DNA of 64,000 nt from Streptosporangium carneum (GTDB lineage: Bacteria; Actinomycetota; Actinomycetes; Streptosporangiales; Streptosporangiaceae). Both the position numbers and the translations under genes were made by a program. Of the stretch, positions 50,554 through 60,300 are shown piece after piece. The notes under the pieces are model-generated. The model was not told the origin of the DNA. It made no database searches and saw only the letters and a list, made by a program, of their open reading frames with translations. Positions within the stretch are counted from its first letter, which is position 1, and each line of letters opens with the position of its first letter. The stretch covers positions 372,001 through 436,000 of the forward strand of contig NZ_BSEV01000002.1 of the NCBI RefSeq assembly GCF_027922005.1, in the 5' to 3' direction.

Positions 50554-51447
50554 GTGGACTGGATCGAACGGGTCGCCGGAATCCGTCGCTGGAGCAAGGG
50601 CAGCGAGCGCGCACCGCACAAACCGCTTCTGCTCCTTTACGCCCTGGGGCGCTTCCAGCGGCACGGCAACAGGCCGATCCTGTTCAGCGCCGCCGAGGCG
50701 GAGCTGAAAAAGCTGCTCAGGGAGTACGGCCCGCCGCGCGAAACCAGCCCCGGCTACCCCTTCCACCACCTGACCAGTGACGGCCTGTGGCTGGTCGAAA
50801 CCGCCACCGGACCGGGTAGTCCGGGACCGGAGCTGGGCAGGCTGCGCGACAGTCAGGCCACCGGCCGCCTCCACCCCGACCTGGCCCGCGCTCTGTCCGA
50901 GGAGCCAACGCTGGTCGCCCGGATCGCCCGTTTTCTTCTCGACGCCAACTTCGCCCCCTCTCTGCATGCCGACCTCTGCCTGCTCGTCGGTCTCGATCTG
51001 GAAACCCTGGAGACCGCTGGGGAGACCATGGCAAACGGCGTCACCATACGCCGGGATCCCGCCTTTCGCGCGCAGGTGCTCATGGCGTACGAGTACACGT
51101 GCGCGTTCTGCGCCTACGACGGCTGGCTGGACGGCACGGCGGTCGGATTGGACGCCGCCCACGTACGCTGGCGAGCCTTCGACGGCCCTGACGAACTGGG
51201 CAACGGGTTGTGTCTGTGCGCGATCCACCACAAGCTGTTCGACAAGGGCGTCCTCGGGCTGAGCTCGGAGCGCACGGTGACCGTCTCGGCCAGGTTCGTC
51301 GGCCGTTCGGACTCGGCGCGGGAGATGGTGCTGGCCCTGGCCGGACGTTCTGTCCGCGCCCCACAGCCCGGCCTGGAGCCCGTCGAGGCGAACCACATCA
51401 CCTGGCACAGCCGCCAGATCTTCCGCACTCCGGCTCGCGCCTCCTGA
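50554..51447 (+). CDS. Phosphorothioated-DNA-binding SBD-HNH restriction endonuclease
   Basis: The protein starts MDWIERVAGIRRWSKGSERA and has PHKPLLLLYALGRFQRHG and SPGYPFHHLTSDGLWLVE, the sulfur-binding domain of the ScoMcrA/SprMcrA type. The C-terminal HNH domain (CAFCAYDGWLDGTAVGLDAA, HVRWRAFDGPDELGNGLCLC, AIHHKLFDKG; from about residue 184) keeps the metal Cys/His pairs. Known members cut phosphorothioated or methylated DNA, restricting Dnd-modified invaders. No dnd genes lie nearby, which fits a host that does not make that mark. The 297-residue length is normal. It opens the defence-type island. Confidence 0.9.
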   Translation: MDWIERVAGIRRWSKGSERAPHKPLLLLYALGRFQRHGNRPILFSAAEAELKKLLREYGPPRETSPGYPFHHLTSDGLWLVETATGPGSPGPELGRLRDSQATGRLHPDLARALSEEPTLVARIARFLLDANFAPSLHADLCLLVGLDLETLETAGETMANGVTIRRDPAFRAQVLMAYEYTCAFCAYDGWLDGTAVGLDAAHVRWRAFDGPDELGNGLCLCAIHHKLFDKGVLGLSSERTVTVSARFVGRSDSAREMVLALAGRSVRAPQPGLEPVEANHITWHSRQIFRTPARAS

Positions 51448-51506
51448 CCCGCTCCCATAGTGCTCCATCGACGGAGGGCTCCGCCGAATCGGCCCCGGCC
51501 CCGGAT

Positions 51507-53609
51507 CTACCACGTGTGGCGGGGCTGATCCATCGGCAGAAACGCGCTCGGCTGGCCGTGCCATGAGACGTAGAGCCGCTCACGGGCACGGGTGGAGGAG
51601 ACAAAGAGAACGCACCGTTCGCGCTGCAGGTCACGGACGTGGGCGTTCTCGTCTTCCGTCACAGGCGTGACGGCTCTTGCCGGTGGCACCTGGTTCTCGC
51701 CCACCCCGATCACAGCCACGCAGCGGAACTCAAGCCCTTTCATCCCGTGCATCGTCCCGATCCGCACCGCGTTGCCCTGTCCTGTCCGTGCGAGTGTGCC
51801 GACAGGGACCCCCTCCCGTTCCAGAAGCTCTCGGGCATCCCTGGTCAGAATGTCGGACCGGGCCGCGACACCGATCTCCCTCGGCTCCACTCCTGCCTCT
51901 ATCCACTCCCGGATCTGCGCGACGAGCGCTTCTCTCTCATCGAGCGGTGTGGGGAATCCTCGCTCAAGCGGTTTTTCCCCGTGGACATGCGAACGGCACC
52001 CTGCGATCTTCTCCAGGGCCTCGTTCATGTCGTCGATTCGAACATCGTGCAGCATGGACAGGCTCCAGGCCAGAATCTCGGCCGTGGTCCGATAGTTCAG
52101 GGTGAGCCGTACGGACCGTCCGCCGATGTCGATGCCCACTTCACGAAGCGACGGATGGTAGTGATAGATCCGTTGATGGGTGTCCCCCGCGACGAACAGG
52201 TCGTCGGTTCCCTCCGCGACAGCCTCCCTGATGAGGCGCCACTGCATCGGGCTGAAGTCCTGTGCCTCGTCGACGACGATGTGCCGGTACGGCTTCTCAG
52301 AAGTCTCAGCGAGGATCTTGCCGGCTTCGACGCAGACCGTTTCGTGAGTCCACCGATCGATGAGCCGCAGTTCCTGCTGAAAGTCCCAGACGATCTCCCA
52401 CACCTGCACGCGCTGCTGCGCACGAAGGCCGCGTCCTCTGCCGGAGCGCTTCGCCTGAAGGTAGGCGCCGGCGCTGGTGACCTGCTGGGCGAGCACGACC
52501 TGCCGCCACTCGTCGTACAGGAACTGCTCGCTGAGCGACGAGTTCCTCTTTATGGCGAGCCGCTTCCAGATTTCGAGCTCTTCGTCCTTGCGGAGGATCG
52601 TAGGTCGGCCGTGCCGCTCGGTGAAGACACGGTGCGCGACCTGGTCCACGTTGAGGACCGAAACTCGCTGAGCCTGCTCCGGCGTCTCAAGGAGGAGCGC
52701 CATGTCATGCCCCAACGAGGAGGCCAGCGCCGATGTGAACGTGGTGAGCAGAACGGGTCCCTCGTTCTGAACGGCGAGATGCTTTGCCCTGTGCAGGGCG
52801 GCCACCGTCTTACCCGTTCCCGGCCCTCCGGTGACCCGCGCAGGCCCGCGATAGGAAGCGTGCGCCACCTGATACTGGAGGGGGTGAAGGTAGACCCGCC
52901 AGAGCGCGAACGGCTCGCGGAAGATCTTCATCAAATCGGCGGGACCGTCCACGAGGAGAACCCGGTCCGAGGTCCGCATCACGGCCGAGGAGAGGTCCTC
53001 GGGGTCGAACGGCTCGGGTTCCGCCCTGCATCCGAGGTCTGACCAGACCTCTTCCGGGGTCATTCCGGCTGCGAGCCCGAAAAGCACGTCCCACTGCGTG
53101 GCGGACAGGAATGCTTTGGCGGTTTCCAGCTGCTCCACGCGGGTGAGCTCGCGCGCGAACGCCAGGGTCTCCTTCGTGATGCCGAGCCGTACGAGATCTG
53201 AGTCGCTGACGTGATCGAACAGATGCCTCACGGTCTCCCGCGCCTCGTCCTCGATCTCACCGAGCGCGTCATGGAGTGCGGCGGGGTCCCAGATGTCTAT
53301 GCAGCCGTTCGCCGCGTTCACTTCCACCTTGTGGCGCTCGGCCCATCTGTAGGCGTCGTCGTGCGGAAGCACTTTGAGCAGTGTGTAGTTGTCGCCTCCC
53401 TTCGGGGCCAGGACGACACCCCGCCAGAAAATGTCCACCCTGACCGTGCGCAGCCGGTCATCTCGAGCGTTGTTGACCTTCTCCAGATGCAGGCTGGCGT
53501 ACGTGGCCTGCTCGAACTTGCCGAACACCTCACCGATCCGCATCCGGATGGGAGCGTCCATCCGGAAGACTTCCTTGAGACATTCGATGTGGATGCCGAG
53601 CCGGGCCAC
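51507..53609 (-). CDS. SF1 (UvrD/Rep-type) helicase with RelE-like N-terminal domain
   Basis: The 700 residues carry all SF1A motifs: VTGGPGTGKTVAALHRA (near 265), LLTTFTSALASSL, IVVDEAQDFSPMQW, FVAGDTHQRIYHY, LTLNYRTTAEIL, IGTMHGMKGLEFRCVAVIG and LFVSSTRARERLYVSWHG. The first ~100 residues (ASLHLEKVNNARDDRLRTVR, DNYTLLKVLPHDDAYRWA) look like a RelE/ParE toxin fold, which is known at the N-terminus of some UvrD-like helicases. GTG 53609 abuts the kinase TGA (TGAGTG) with AAGGAG upstream, so it is coupled to the kinase gene. It probably acts on DNA in the same pathway as the methylase. Confidence 0.9.
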   Translation of the reverse strand: MARLGIHIECLKEVFRMDAPIRMRIGEVFGKFEQATYASLHLEKVNNARDDRLRTVRVDIFWRGVVLAPKGGDNYTLLKVLPHDDAYRWAERHKVEVNAANGCIDIWDPAALHDALGEIEDEARETVRHLFDHVSDSDLVRLGITKETLAFARELTRVEQLETAKAFLSATQWDVLFGLAAGMTPEEVWSDLGCRAEPEPFDPEDLSSAVMRTSDRVLLVDGPADLMKIFREPFALWRVYLHPLQYQVAHASYRGPARVTGGPGTGKTVAALHRAKHLAVQNEGPVLLTTFTSALASSLGHDMALLLETPEQAQRVSVLNVDQVAHRVFTERHGRPTILRKDEELEIWKRLAIKRNSSLSEQFLYDEWRQVVLAQQVTSAGAYLQAKRSGRGRGLRAQQRVQVWEIVWDFQQELRLIDRWTHETVCVEAGKILAETSEKPYRHIVVDEAQDFSPMQWRLIREAVAEGTDDLFVAGDTHQRIYHYHPSLREVGIDIGGRSVRLTLNYRTTAEILAWSLSMLHDVRIDDMNEALEKIAGCRSHVHGEKPLERGFPTPLDEREALVAQIREWIEAGVEPREIGVAARSDILTRDARELLEREGVPVGTLARTGQGNAVRIGTMHGMKGLEFRCVAVIGVGENQVPPARAVTPVTEDENAHVRDLQRERCVLFVSSTRARERLYVSWHGQPSAFLPMDQPRHTW

Positions 53610-55160
53610 TCACGACTCCTTATGGTCGATTTCGTCGATGAGGCGGCCGATTTCGGCCACCTGTGGGTGGTCGAAGCCGCGAAGCATGGCGATGTCGCCA
53701 CGCAGTGCGACAAGGGTTCGCTCGGCCTCGTGGACGTCTCCGGCCCCCAGCTGAAGGACGGCGATCTGCTTGCGCAGCTCGAGAGGCCGGGAGTCGGCGT
53801 CGCCGTACAGGGCCCGCTGGTCCTGGAGAAGCGAGGTCAGCTGCCGGAGCGCGAGCCTGATGTCCCCGCCCATGGCACGGCAGCTCGCCTCTCTGAGCCT
53901 GCAGTGGAAGGCCAGCTCGGCTCCGTCCTCTCCGCGCTGGCCATAGAGGTCTGCGAGGTCTCGATAGTGGGACGCGGCGAGACGGTAGTCACCGCCCTCG
54001 AACAGGACGTCGGCCAGTTCCAGTCGCAGGCTCAGCATCTCGCCGTTCTCCGGTACGAGGAGCCGTCCCGCCGGGCCTGCCACCTCGGTGAGGATCTCGA
54101 CCGCCTGGGTGTAGCGAGACTCTCTGACCAGCTCCGTGACCTGGGCCCGGATCGCCGACAGATCGGCGGCGTGGGTCAGGCGGGGCTCGTCGGCGAGAAC
54201 CGGTTGCCGCGTCTGGTCGATCATCTCCGGCCGGTCATCGCTCACCAGCGCGGCGAGGGCTCGCGCGTACATCCGAACGGGCGACTCGGTCGATGCCGGG
54301 TGGACGAAGTCAGGAAGACGCACTGTCCCCGAGGTCAGTGCCGACAGCGAGGCGAAGACCGCGCAAGCGTCTCGCGGACGGTCCTCGGGTCGCTTCTCCA
54401 GCAGGCCGAGGACGAGTTCGTCGAGCTCGTGGGGAATCTCACCGCGAATCCGGCTGGCCGCCCGCGGAGCATCGCTGACCTGCTGGTGGAGCGTCTCGTA
54501 CTCGGAGGGACCGGGGAACACGTGCTTGCCGGTGAGCATCTCGTACATCACGCAGCCGAGAGCGTAGAGATCACTCCCTGGACCAAGCGGCTGGGCGCGC
54601 ACCTGCTCCGGCGACATGTAGTGCGCGGTCCCCATCACCTGACCGCTCCGGGTATATCGCGAGAAGCGCGGGTCGGTGAGAATCGCCAGGCCGAAGTCGA
54701 GCACCTTGACACTGCCGTCCGGACAGATCATGAGGTTGGACGGCTTGAGGTCCCGATGCAGAATCGACAGTTCGTGGGCGGCTCCCAGGACAGCGCAGAC
54801 CTGTGCGGCGATACCCGCCACCCAGCCGATCGGGAGCGGTCCAAGCTCGGCGAGCAGATCAGCGATGGTGCTGCCCTTGACGAACTGCATCACCTCGAAA
54901 AGGCGTCGTTCACCGGTCTGCGGATCGTCGTAGCTGCCGGCGTCATAAACGGTCGGCGCTCCGGGGTGGTCGAGACGCGCCATGATCCGAGCCTCGCGCA
55001 GGAAGCGCCGCTCCAGTTCGTCCGGCGGAAGGTTGCCGACGAAACGAATAAATTTAATCGCTACTTTTCGGTCAAGCTGGCGGTCGTGCCCCGAATAGAC
55101 CTCACCCATGCCACCTTTACCGATGGGACGGCCTACCTCGTAACGATCAACGATGACCAT
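53610..55160 (-). CDS. Soluble Ser/Thr protein kinase with C-terminal TPR-like region (copy B)
   Basis: The 516 residues have a complete kinase domain: IGKGGMGEVYSGHDRQLDRK, VAIKFI, ILHRDLKPSNLM, VLDFGLAILTD, GTAHYMSPEQVRAQ and SDLYALGCVMYEMLTGKH. After SPVRMYARALAALVS (near 310) a helical region follows with TPR-like pairs (TQAVEILTEVAG, LRLELADVLFEGGDYRLAAS, ADLYGQRGEDGAELAFHC, KQIAVLQLGAGDVHEAERTL). There is no TM helix. It is paralogous to 31980-32873, which ends at the RMYAR motif. ATG 55160 follows GGGG. It lies 45 bases after the methylase gene and is directly joined to the helicase gene. Confidence 0.93.
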   Translation of the reverse strand: MVIVDRYEVGRPIGKGGMGEVYSGHDRQLDRKVAIKFIRFVGNLPPDELERRFLREARIMARLDHPGAPTVYDAGSYDDPQTGERRLFEVMQFVKGSTIADLLAELGPLPIGWVAGIAAQVCAVLGAAHELSILHRDLKPSNLMICPDGSVKVLDFGLAILTDPRFSRYTRSGQVMGTAHYMSPEQVRAQPLGPGSDLYALGCVMYEMLTGKHVFPGPSEYETLHQQVSDAPRAASRIRGEIPHELDELVLGLLEKRPEDRPRDACAVFASLSALTSGTVRLPDFVHPASTESPVRMYARALAALVSDDRPEMIDQTRQPVLADEPRLTHAADLSAIRAQVTELVRESRYTQAVEILTEVAGPAGRLLVPENGEMLSLRLELADVLFEGGDYRLAASHYRDLADLYGQRGEDGAELAFHCRLREASCRAMGGDIRLALRQLTSLLQDQRALYGDADSRPLELRKQIAVLQLGAGDVHEAERTLVALRGDIAMLRGFDHPQVAEIGRLIDEIDHKES

Positions 55161-55205
55161 CCGCCCCCCACAACATGTAGCTACAGTGGGAGAAGTTACA
55201 CCGAT

Positions 55206-57137
55206 CTATGCATGTGGATCGAGAGTACCGTCGACAAGGCCCTCGAATCCGGCCCGAACCAGTGCGGCGCTCAGCTCCGTGATCTCTCTGGCGGTGTTCT
55301 CGAAGGCCATCAGACGCCGAAACACCTCTCCGTATCTCTTCTGTTCAGCGAGCGGGAGCCGTGGAATGGGGGCTCGTCGAGCATCGATCCTGCTTGACAC
55401 GGAAGACGCCCGAGCGGCTCTGGCCCCTCCCGCCATCCGGAGAAATCCGGCCAGGAAATAAGGGTCAATTCTGTCTGGATCAGCTCGGAAGAGATAGAGC
55501 TGCGGCCCTAGAACCTGTCCTTCCTCGTCGACCACCATGGACGTCGACTCTCGGGCCAGGATGGGTGCGATCACGTCACCGGCCTGGCAGAACACCGCGC
55601 CCGCGTCGCGGCTGGTGCGCCCGGACGGTCTGCCGCCCCGAGTGACATCTCCTGAGGTGATGACCGGGAGGTCACCCTCACCCAGGGTCATCTTCAGTGG
55701 GGCCTGGTAGATCTCCACCAGCCCTGCCCGCGCCAGCTCCCCCGCCGTGGTCATCGACAGATCACGGGGGGTACGTGCTGCTCGCAGTTCGGGGAGCTCC
55801 CCGGGAAACAACTGGCGCAGCCGCTCGCGTGCTCGCTCGAAGGTTTCCCCCACGACGACCGTCGTGGGGGTCACGTACCGCCCCGGGCTTACGTTCACCT
55901 CTTCGTCAAGCAGGTCGATGAGTCGGACCGTCCGGCAGTTCGGCTCGGCCATCTCGGTTTCAGGGTTCTGTCGGAATCTTCCCCAGGCCCGCCGTACAAG
56001 GGAAAGGTCCTCGGCCGCCTCGACCATGAGGACGTGGATGGGGGTGGGGTCGTCGGGTGCCGGTTTTCGGAGAAGCCAGAGATCGGGCGCCATGCTCGTG
56101 CCTGGTGCGGCCCCTACCGGCAGTGACACCACTGCTCTGAGCGCACCAGAGCGGAGCAGGTTGCCGCGGATTCTCCGGCCACTGCGGCGATCGGCCGCGA
56201 CGGAGGGCATCATGATCGCGACGACGCCGCCCGGTCTGACGTGTGCCAGGCAGTGCTGCGCCCAGGCCAGCTCCGGCTCGCCTCGAGGCGGCAGACCGTA
56301 CTCCCATCGCGGGTCGCCGGCCAGTTCTTCATAGCCCCAGGTCCGTTCCCCGAAGGGGGGGTTGCAGATGACGGCATCAGCCTGATCGGCTGCGAATCCG
56401 TCATGCCTGAGGGAGTCGGCGGCCACGACGCGCGCGTGCCGATCGTGGAGAAGGAGCCTGACCGCGGTGAGTTTCGCCGCCGCCTCATCGACGTCCTGGC
56501 CGAGCAGAACCTCCGCTCGGGCCGCGACGAGAAGGGTACCGATTCCGCAGGCGGGATCGAAGACCACCCGCCCCTCGACCAGGTCTGCGACGAGGCGGGC
56601 GATCTCCGCAGGTGTGGCGAGCAGGCGACGAGAGTGCGTCTCCGCATATCGCTCGAAGAGGAAGTCGAAGACTTCGACCGGTCCCACTTGTTCCGCGAAG
56701 TCCGCCAGGCCGCGGACGAGTTCGACGTCGTCGAGCATCTCCAGTCCCCCTGGCGCATCCGGTACGGCGCGCGTCAGGGCTTCCTGAAGGAGATGGAGCA
56801 GATTTTCCCGCTCAGCGAGTTTTCGCCACTCCGCGGGATAGCCCTTGATGAACAGAAGCAGGGCTCCCACCGAGCCGACCGCATCTCCCAGGCGCAGGTC
56901 GTCAACAGTACTGCGCAGGCGCTGCCACACCCTGTCTCCTGGAGAGACCGTGAACTTCTTGCCCTGCTTGCGCAGCCAGTCCTCGATCTCGGACAGGGAG
57001 AAGGCAGGACTCGTCGCCGTCCCGCCGACGGGTTGAGGGAAGTCCTCGTAACGCTTGCGCCAGTTGCTCACTGCCGCACGGCCCACATCAGCAAGCCGGG
57101 CGATGTCCGCAGCGTTCACCGTCGCGTCGTTCGGCAT
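55206..57137 (-). CDS. HTH/N6-adenine methylase-like protein with HsdS-like C-terminus (copy B)
   Basis: The 643 residues begin MPNDATVNAADIARLADVGR at ATG 57137 (AGAGGT six bases upstream). A DNA-binding region reaches KQGKKF (near 60); the methyltransferase has motif I FDPACGIGTLLVAA (near 187) and motif IV CNPPFGERTWGYEELAG (near 255), then RPGGVVAIMMPSVAADRRSG. The C-terminal third (LARAGLVEIYQAPLKMTLGE to IPRLPLAEQKRYGEVFRRL) resembles an HsdS recognition half. The catalytic NPPF is canonical. It is the first gene of a minus-strand operon with kinase and helicase, and paralogous to 30057-31955. A kinase-controlled modification enzyme is the natural reading. Confidence 0.88.
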   Translation of the reverse strand: MPNDATVNAADIARLADVGRAAVSNWRKRYEDFPQPVGGTATSPAFSLSEIEDWLRKQGKKFTVSPGDRVWQRLRSTVDDLRLGDAVGSVGALLLFIKGYPAEWRKLAERENLLHLLQEALTRAVPDAPGGLEMLDDVELVRGLADFAEQVGPVEVFDFLFERYAETHSRRLLATPAEIARLVADLVEGRVVFDPACGIGTLLVAARAEVLLGQDVDEAAAKLTAVRLLLHDRHARVVAADSLRHDGFAADQADAVICNPPFGERTWGYEELAGDPRWEYGLPPRGEPELAWAQHCLAHVRPGGVVAIMMPSVAADRRSGRRIRGNLLRSGALRAVVSLPVGAAPGTSMAPDLWLLRKPAPDDPTPIHVLMVEAAEDLSLVRRAWGRFRQNPETEMAEPNCRTVRLIDLLDEEVNVSPGRYVTPTTVVVGETFERARERLRQLFPGELPELRAARTPRDLSMTTAGELARAGLVEIYQAPLKMTLGEGDLPVITSGDVTRGGRPSGRTSRDAGAVFCQAGDVIAPILARESTSMVVDEEGQVLGPQLYLFRADPDRIDPYFLAGFLRMAGGARAARASSVSSRIDARRAPIPRLPLAEQKRYGEVFRRLMAFENTAREITELSAALVRAGFEGLVDGTLDPHA

Positions 57138-57367
57138 GCCCAACCTCTCTCGTTTTGGCCTGCCCGGTCCAGCCACACGCTATCTCACGATGCCGCGACT
57201 CCATCAAGTGGGTTGTGAATAGGAGACACGAGTGCTTTACTCGCACAGGTTGCCCCTTCGGAGTGCTTCTCCGCCGAAGCAATGCGCTTCGCCAGGTTTA
57301 CCTCCTCAGCTCGTGAACCCCCGCATCTCAACCGCCTTCCCAGGACTTCGGACGACACGGTGTGCCC
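57138..57367. promoter_or_regulatory. Bidirectional promoter region of the two divergent operons
   Basis: For the minus strand, TTGATG (complement of 57202-57207) and GATAGC (complement of 57179-57184) with a 17-base spacer make a likely promoter about 35 bases from the methylase start. For the plus strand no consensus box is convincing. A shared control point would let methylase-kinase-helicase and chaperone genes respond together. Confidence 0.5.
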
Positions 57368-60300
57368 ATGAGTTTTCACCTCGACGCCGACCCCGCACAG
57401 TCATCGGCGCTGCTCGACCAGCTCGAATCCGGCTGGAATCCGCAACTCCCCGGCATCTCGCTGCTGACGGAGCTTGAGGTCGACCGAAAAGTCCTTATAG
57501 AGGCCTCTCACGCCCTTGGGCACCTCTACCGGCTCAAGGTCACCAGAGGCCGGTATCAATCTCTCTTCACCCGGTGGCCCGCCTGTGTGGCGGTGACGAT
57601 GAGCGGAACGGCGGCCAACGACTACCGGGAGGGGACCTTCTGGCCCTACTGGTGGGACGCGATCGGCTATGAGTTCGCTGCCCAGTCCGACGCGAAGGCA
57701 TGGGGACAAGCTTTTCTCGACGCTCTGCGCATTTTCCACCTGCCGCGCTTCACGGAACGTTCCATGAAGTACGTCGGGCCGATCCTCATGCACGCCGGAA
57801 TCCCCACGTTCTGCCTGGGGAACTTCTTCAGGCTCCTTCTCCAGCGACGTGCCCAGGACCCTCACCTGGACGCGGACGCCCTGCTCGCCTGGGCCACCGG
57901 ACGGGAGAACCGGCTCCGCGGTCTGCATGAGCCCGCCCAGTGGTTCATCAGGTACGGCACAGACCACGCCGTCGACGTCATCGACCGCTGCCTCGACCTC
58001 CTCGACCGGCTGTGCGCGGGCGACCACGATCTCGACGGACTCGGCCTCCCCGTTCGCTACTTCGAGCAGGCCCAGCTCCTGGTCGCCGACCGCGGTCTCG
58101 ACCTCACGCTCCCCGCCGGGTCGGGCGGGCGCTCCCGCCGGGCGGAACGGCCCCGACTCGCCGTCGACCCCTTCGGGCAGGGTGTTCAGATCATCTTGCC
58201 GCCGGTGGGCGATGCTCCGGACGGAACCGCACGCTGGTGTGTCACCGTGGACGGTGTCCAGAACATCGTGAAGAGCCGATCCATGTGGCTGGGAGCGACC
58301 GAAGCCGCCCCCAGCACCTCCTTCCCGATCGCCAGACCCGCGAGAGTCGCGCAGATCTCCCTGTACGGCACGGCGCACGAGTCCCAGATCGACGTCGTCG
58401 ACGCGGAAGACCCCCTGCTGATCTTCACGGAGAACGGCGACCGACTCGCCGACCATCTCGGAGTGCCTCCAGACTCGGTGTGGCTGCTGTATCCCGGCGA
58501 TCGCGAGCTGGTGTCGGACATTTCGCTGCGAACTGTCGCTCAAGGCGCCCTTCCCATCGGTTGGGATGGCTGGCGACTCGTGCAGGTGGCCCTGGAGGGA
58601 GCGACCTGGATCGGGCTGTCCGATGAGAAGGCCAGGCGCCGGCCGGTACGCGGACACAGCAAACCCCGGGTGGTCACCGGCGAGCCGTTGACCGGTGTCT
58701 CCACCCCTTACGGCTCGCCGGTCTTTCCCTCGCTGCCCGCTGTCTGGCTTCCCGCCGAGACGACGACCACCTGGCTGGTCGACATCCGTCCGGGCTCAGG
58801 GGACGGCAGTGTCTACAACGGTTCGTTCACGGTCAGCGAGCCCACCAAGCTCTCGGAGGAGCTGTGGGCGGACGTGCCCAGACCCATCCTGGGGGCCTTC
58901 GAGATCACCGTTCGCGGACCGATCGGCCGGAGCACCCGCAGGACGGTCTTCGTCGCCGAAGGGCTGAGCGCGCGGTTCACGCCTCAAGTGCGACTCCTGG
59001 CGCACAGCGGCCTGACGCCGGGAGAGTCAACGGTCTCAACGGCACCCGGGATGACGGCCGAGCCCACGAGAGCGATCTACTCCCCGGCCGAGCGGGAGCA
59101 CGTCATCACCTGCGGCACAGGCCGTGAGAGCGAGCCCCTGATCGTCACCCCGCCATCCATGAGGGTCATGGTGGAGGAGTCGGATCAGAGCCCCTACTGG
59201 ACTTACGGACCGGTGCGACTGGTGACCGAGCTCTTCGAAGACGTCGAGTCGCTCCAGGTCGAGGTTCCCGGTGTCAGCACGCCACCTTCGTTGGAGGTGC
59301 TCGTCGGCGGCAAACTCGTCCAGCGTCTCACCCCATCCGGCCGTGGCCGCTACAGCCTGAAGCGGGCTCAGGACACCATCGCCCAGCACCGGAGCGCGGA
59401 ACTCGTCTTACCGCTCGCGGGGCTCGTGCTTCCTGTCGGCAGTGTCCGCCCCAGCCGGTTGGCCACGGGTGTCTCTCACCAGGGTGACCATCTGAGTCTT
59501 GAGAACTGTGCCTGGGTCGAGGGCCTGACCGCGGGGATCTACCTGTGTACCGCCCCCTGGCGCGCCCCAGAGATCATCCCGATCAAGGAGGACGGTTCGA
59601 TTCCCCTCCCCACCGAAGTGAGCGGCGCAGGCTCGCTGCACATCCGCCTCGTGGTTGAGGATCCCTGGGTTCCCTCGGAATGGCCGCGATGGCCGCATCC
59701 CAGCGAGATGCTCAAGTGCGAGATCCCCGGCCAGTACGGCGGAGCAGACGACGAGGAGCGGCTGCTCTCGGGTTACCTGGCCGGGGCCAACGGGCTCCCA
59801 GAGCGGGTTTCCCGTCTGGACCGGCTTTGGACGGTCATCGATCTGGCCAACCGAATCGACTACCCGTCGGCGGCTCGGCGGATCAACGACTGCGCGTCGC
59901 TGCTCCGCACGCACCCAGAGGCGATCCGCTCACTGCCCGACGCCGCCCTCCCTCCGGACCGCACGGTCGTCGCGCTGGTGACGACCGGCCTCGCCGCCAC
60001 CCTTGTCAGCGACTATCGGGAGTCCGACGACCGCCTCTGGCGCAAATCACCCGCGGTCGCCGCGCTGCTGACCTGTTCGGCGCTCGCAGATCTCACCGAG
60101 GACTCGGATCTGCTCGCCGAGATCAGGGCCGAATGCGGCGAGTCAGCGACGGCCATCCTGGGCGGAGAGGACGATCCCCACGCCGGGGCCGGACGGTTCG
60201 ATCAGTTCGCCGAGTTGATGGACCGCAAGAGCCCCGCGGAGATCGAGCAGATGTGGACCGCCGTTCAAGTCGTCCCCGCCGGGCTGCTCGCCGGAGACAC

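Noticed and set aside
53610-57137. BREX type 2 / Pgl system (kinase PglW, methylase PglX)
   Set aside because: The kinase is far smaller than PglW, and no PglZ or PglY is present; the helicase and chaperone genes do not belong to Pgl.
55206-57137. Classical type I restriction-modification locus
   Set aside because: There is no separate HsdS or HsdR gene; the methylase has an N-terminal HTH and its own C-terminal recognition-like part, and the neighbour is a kinase.
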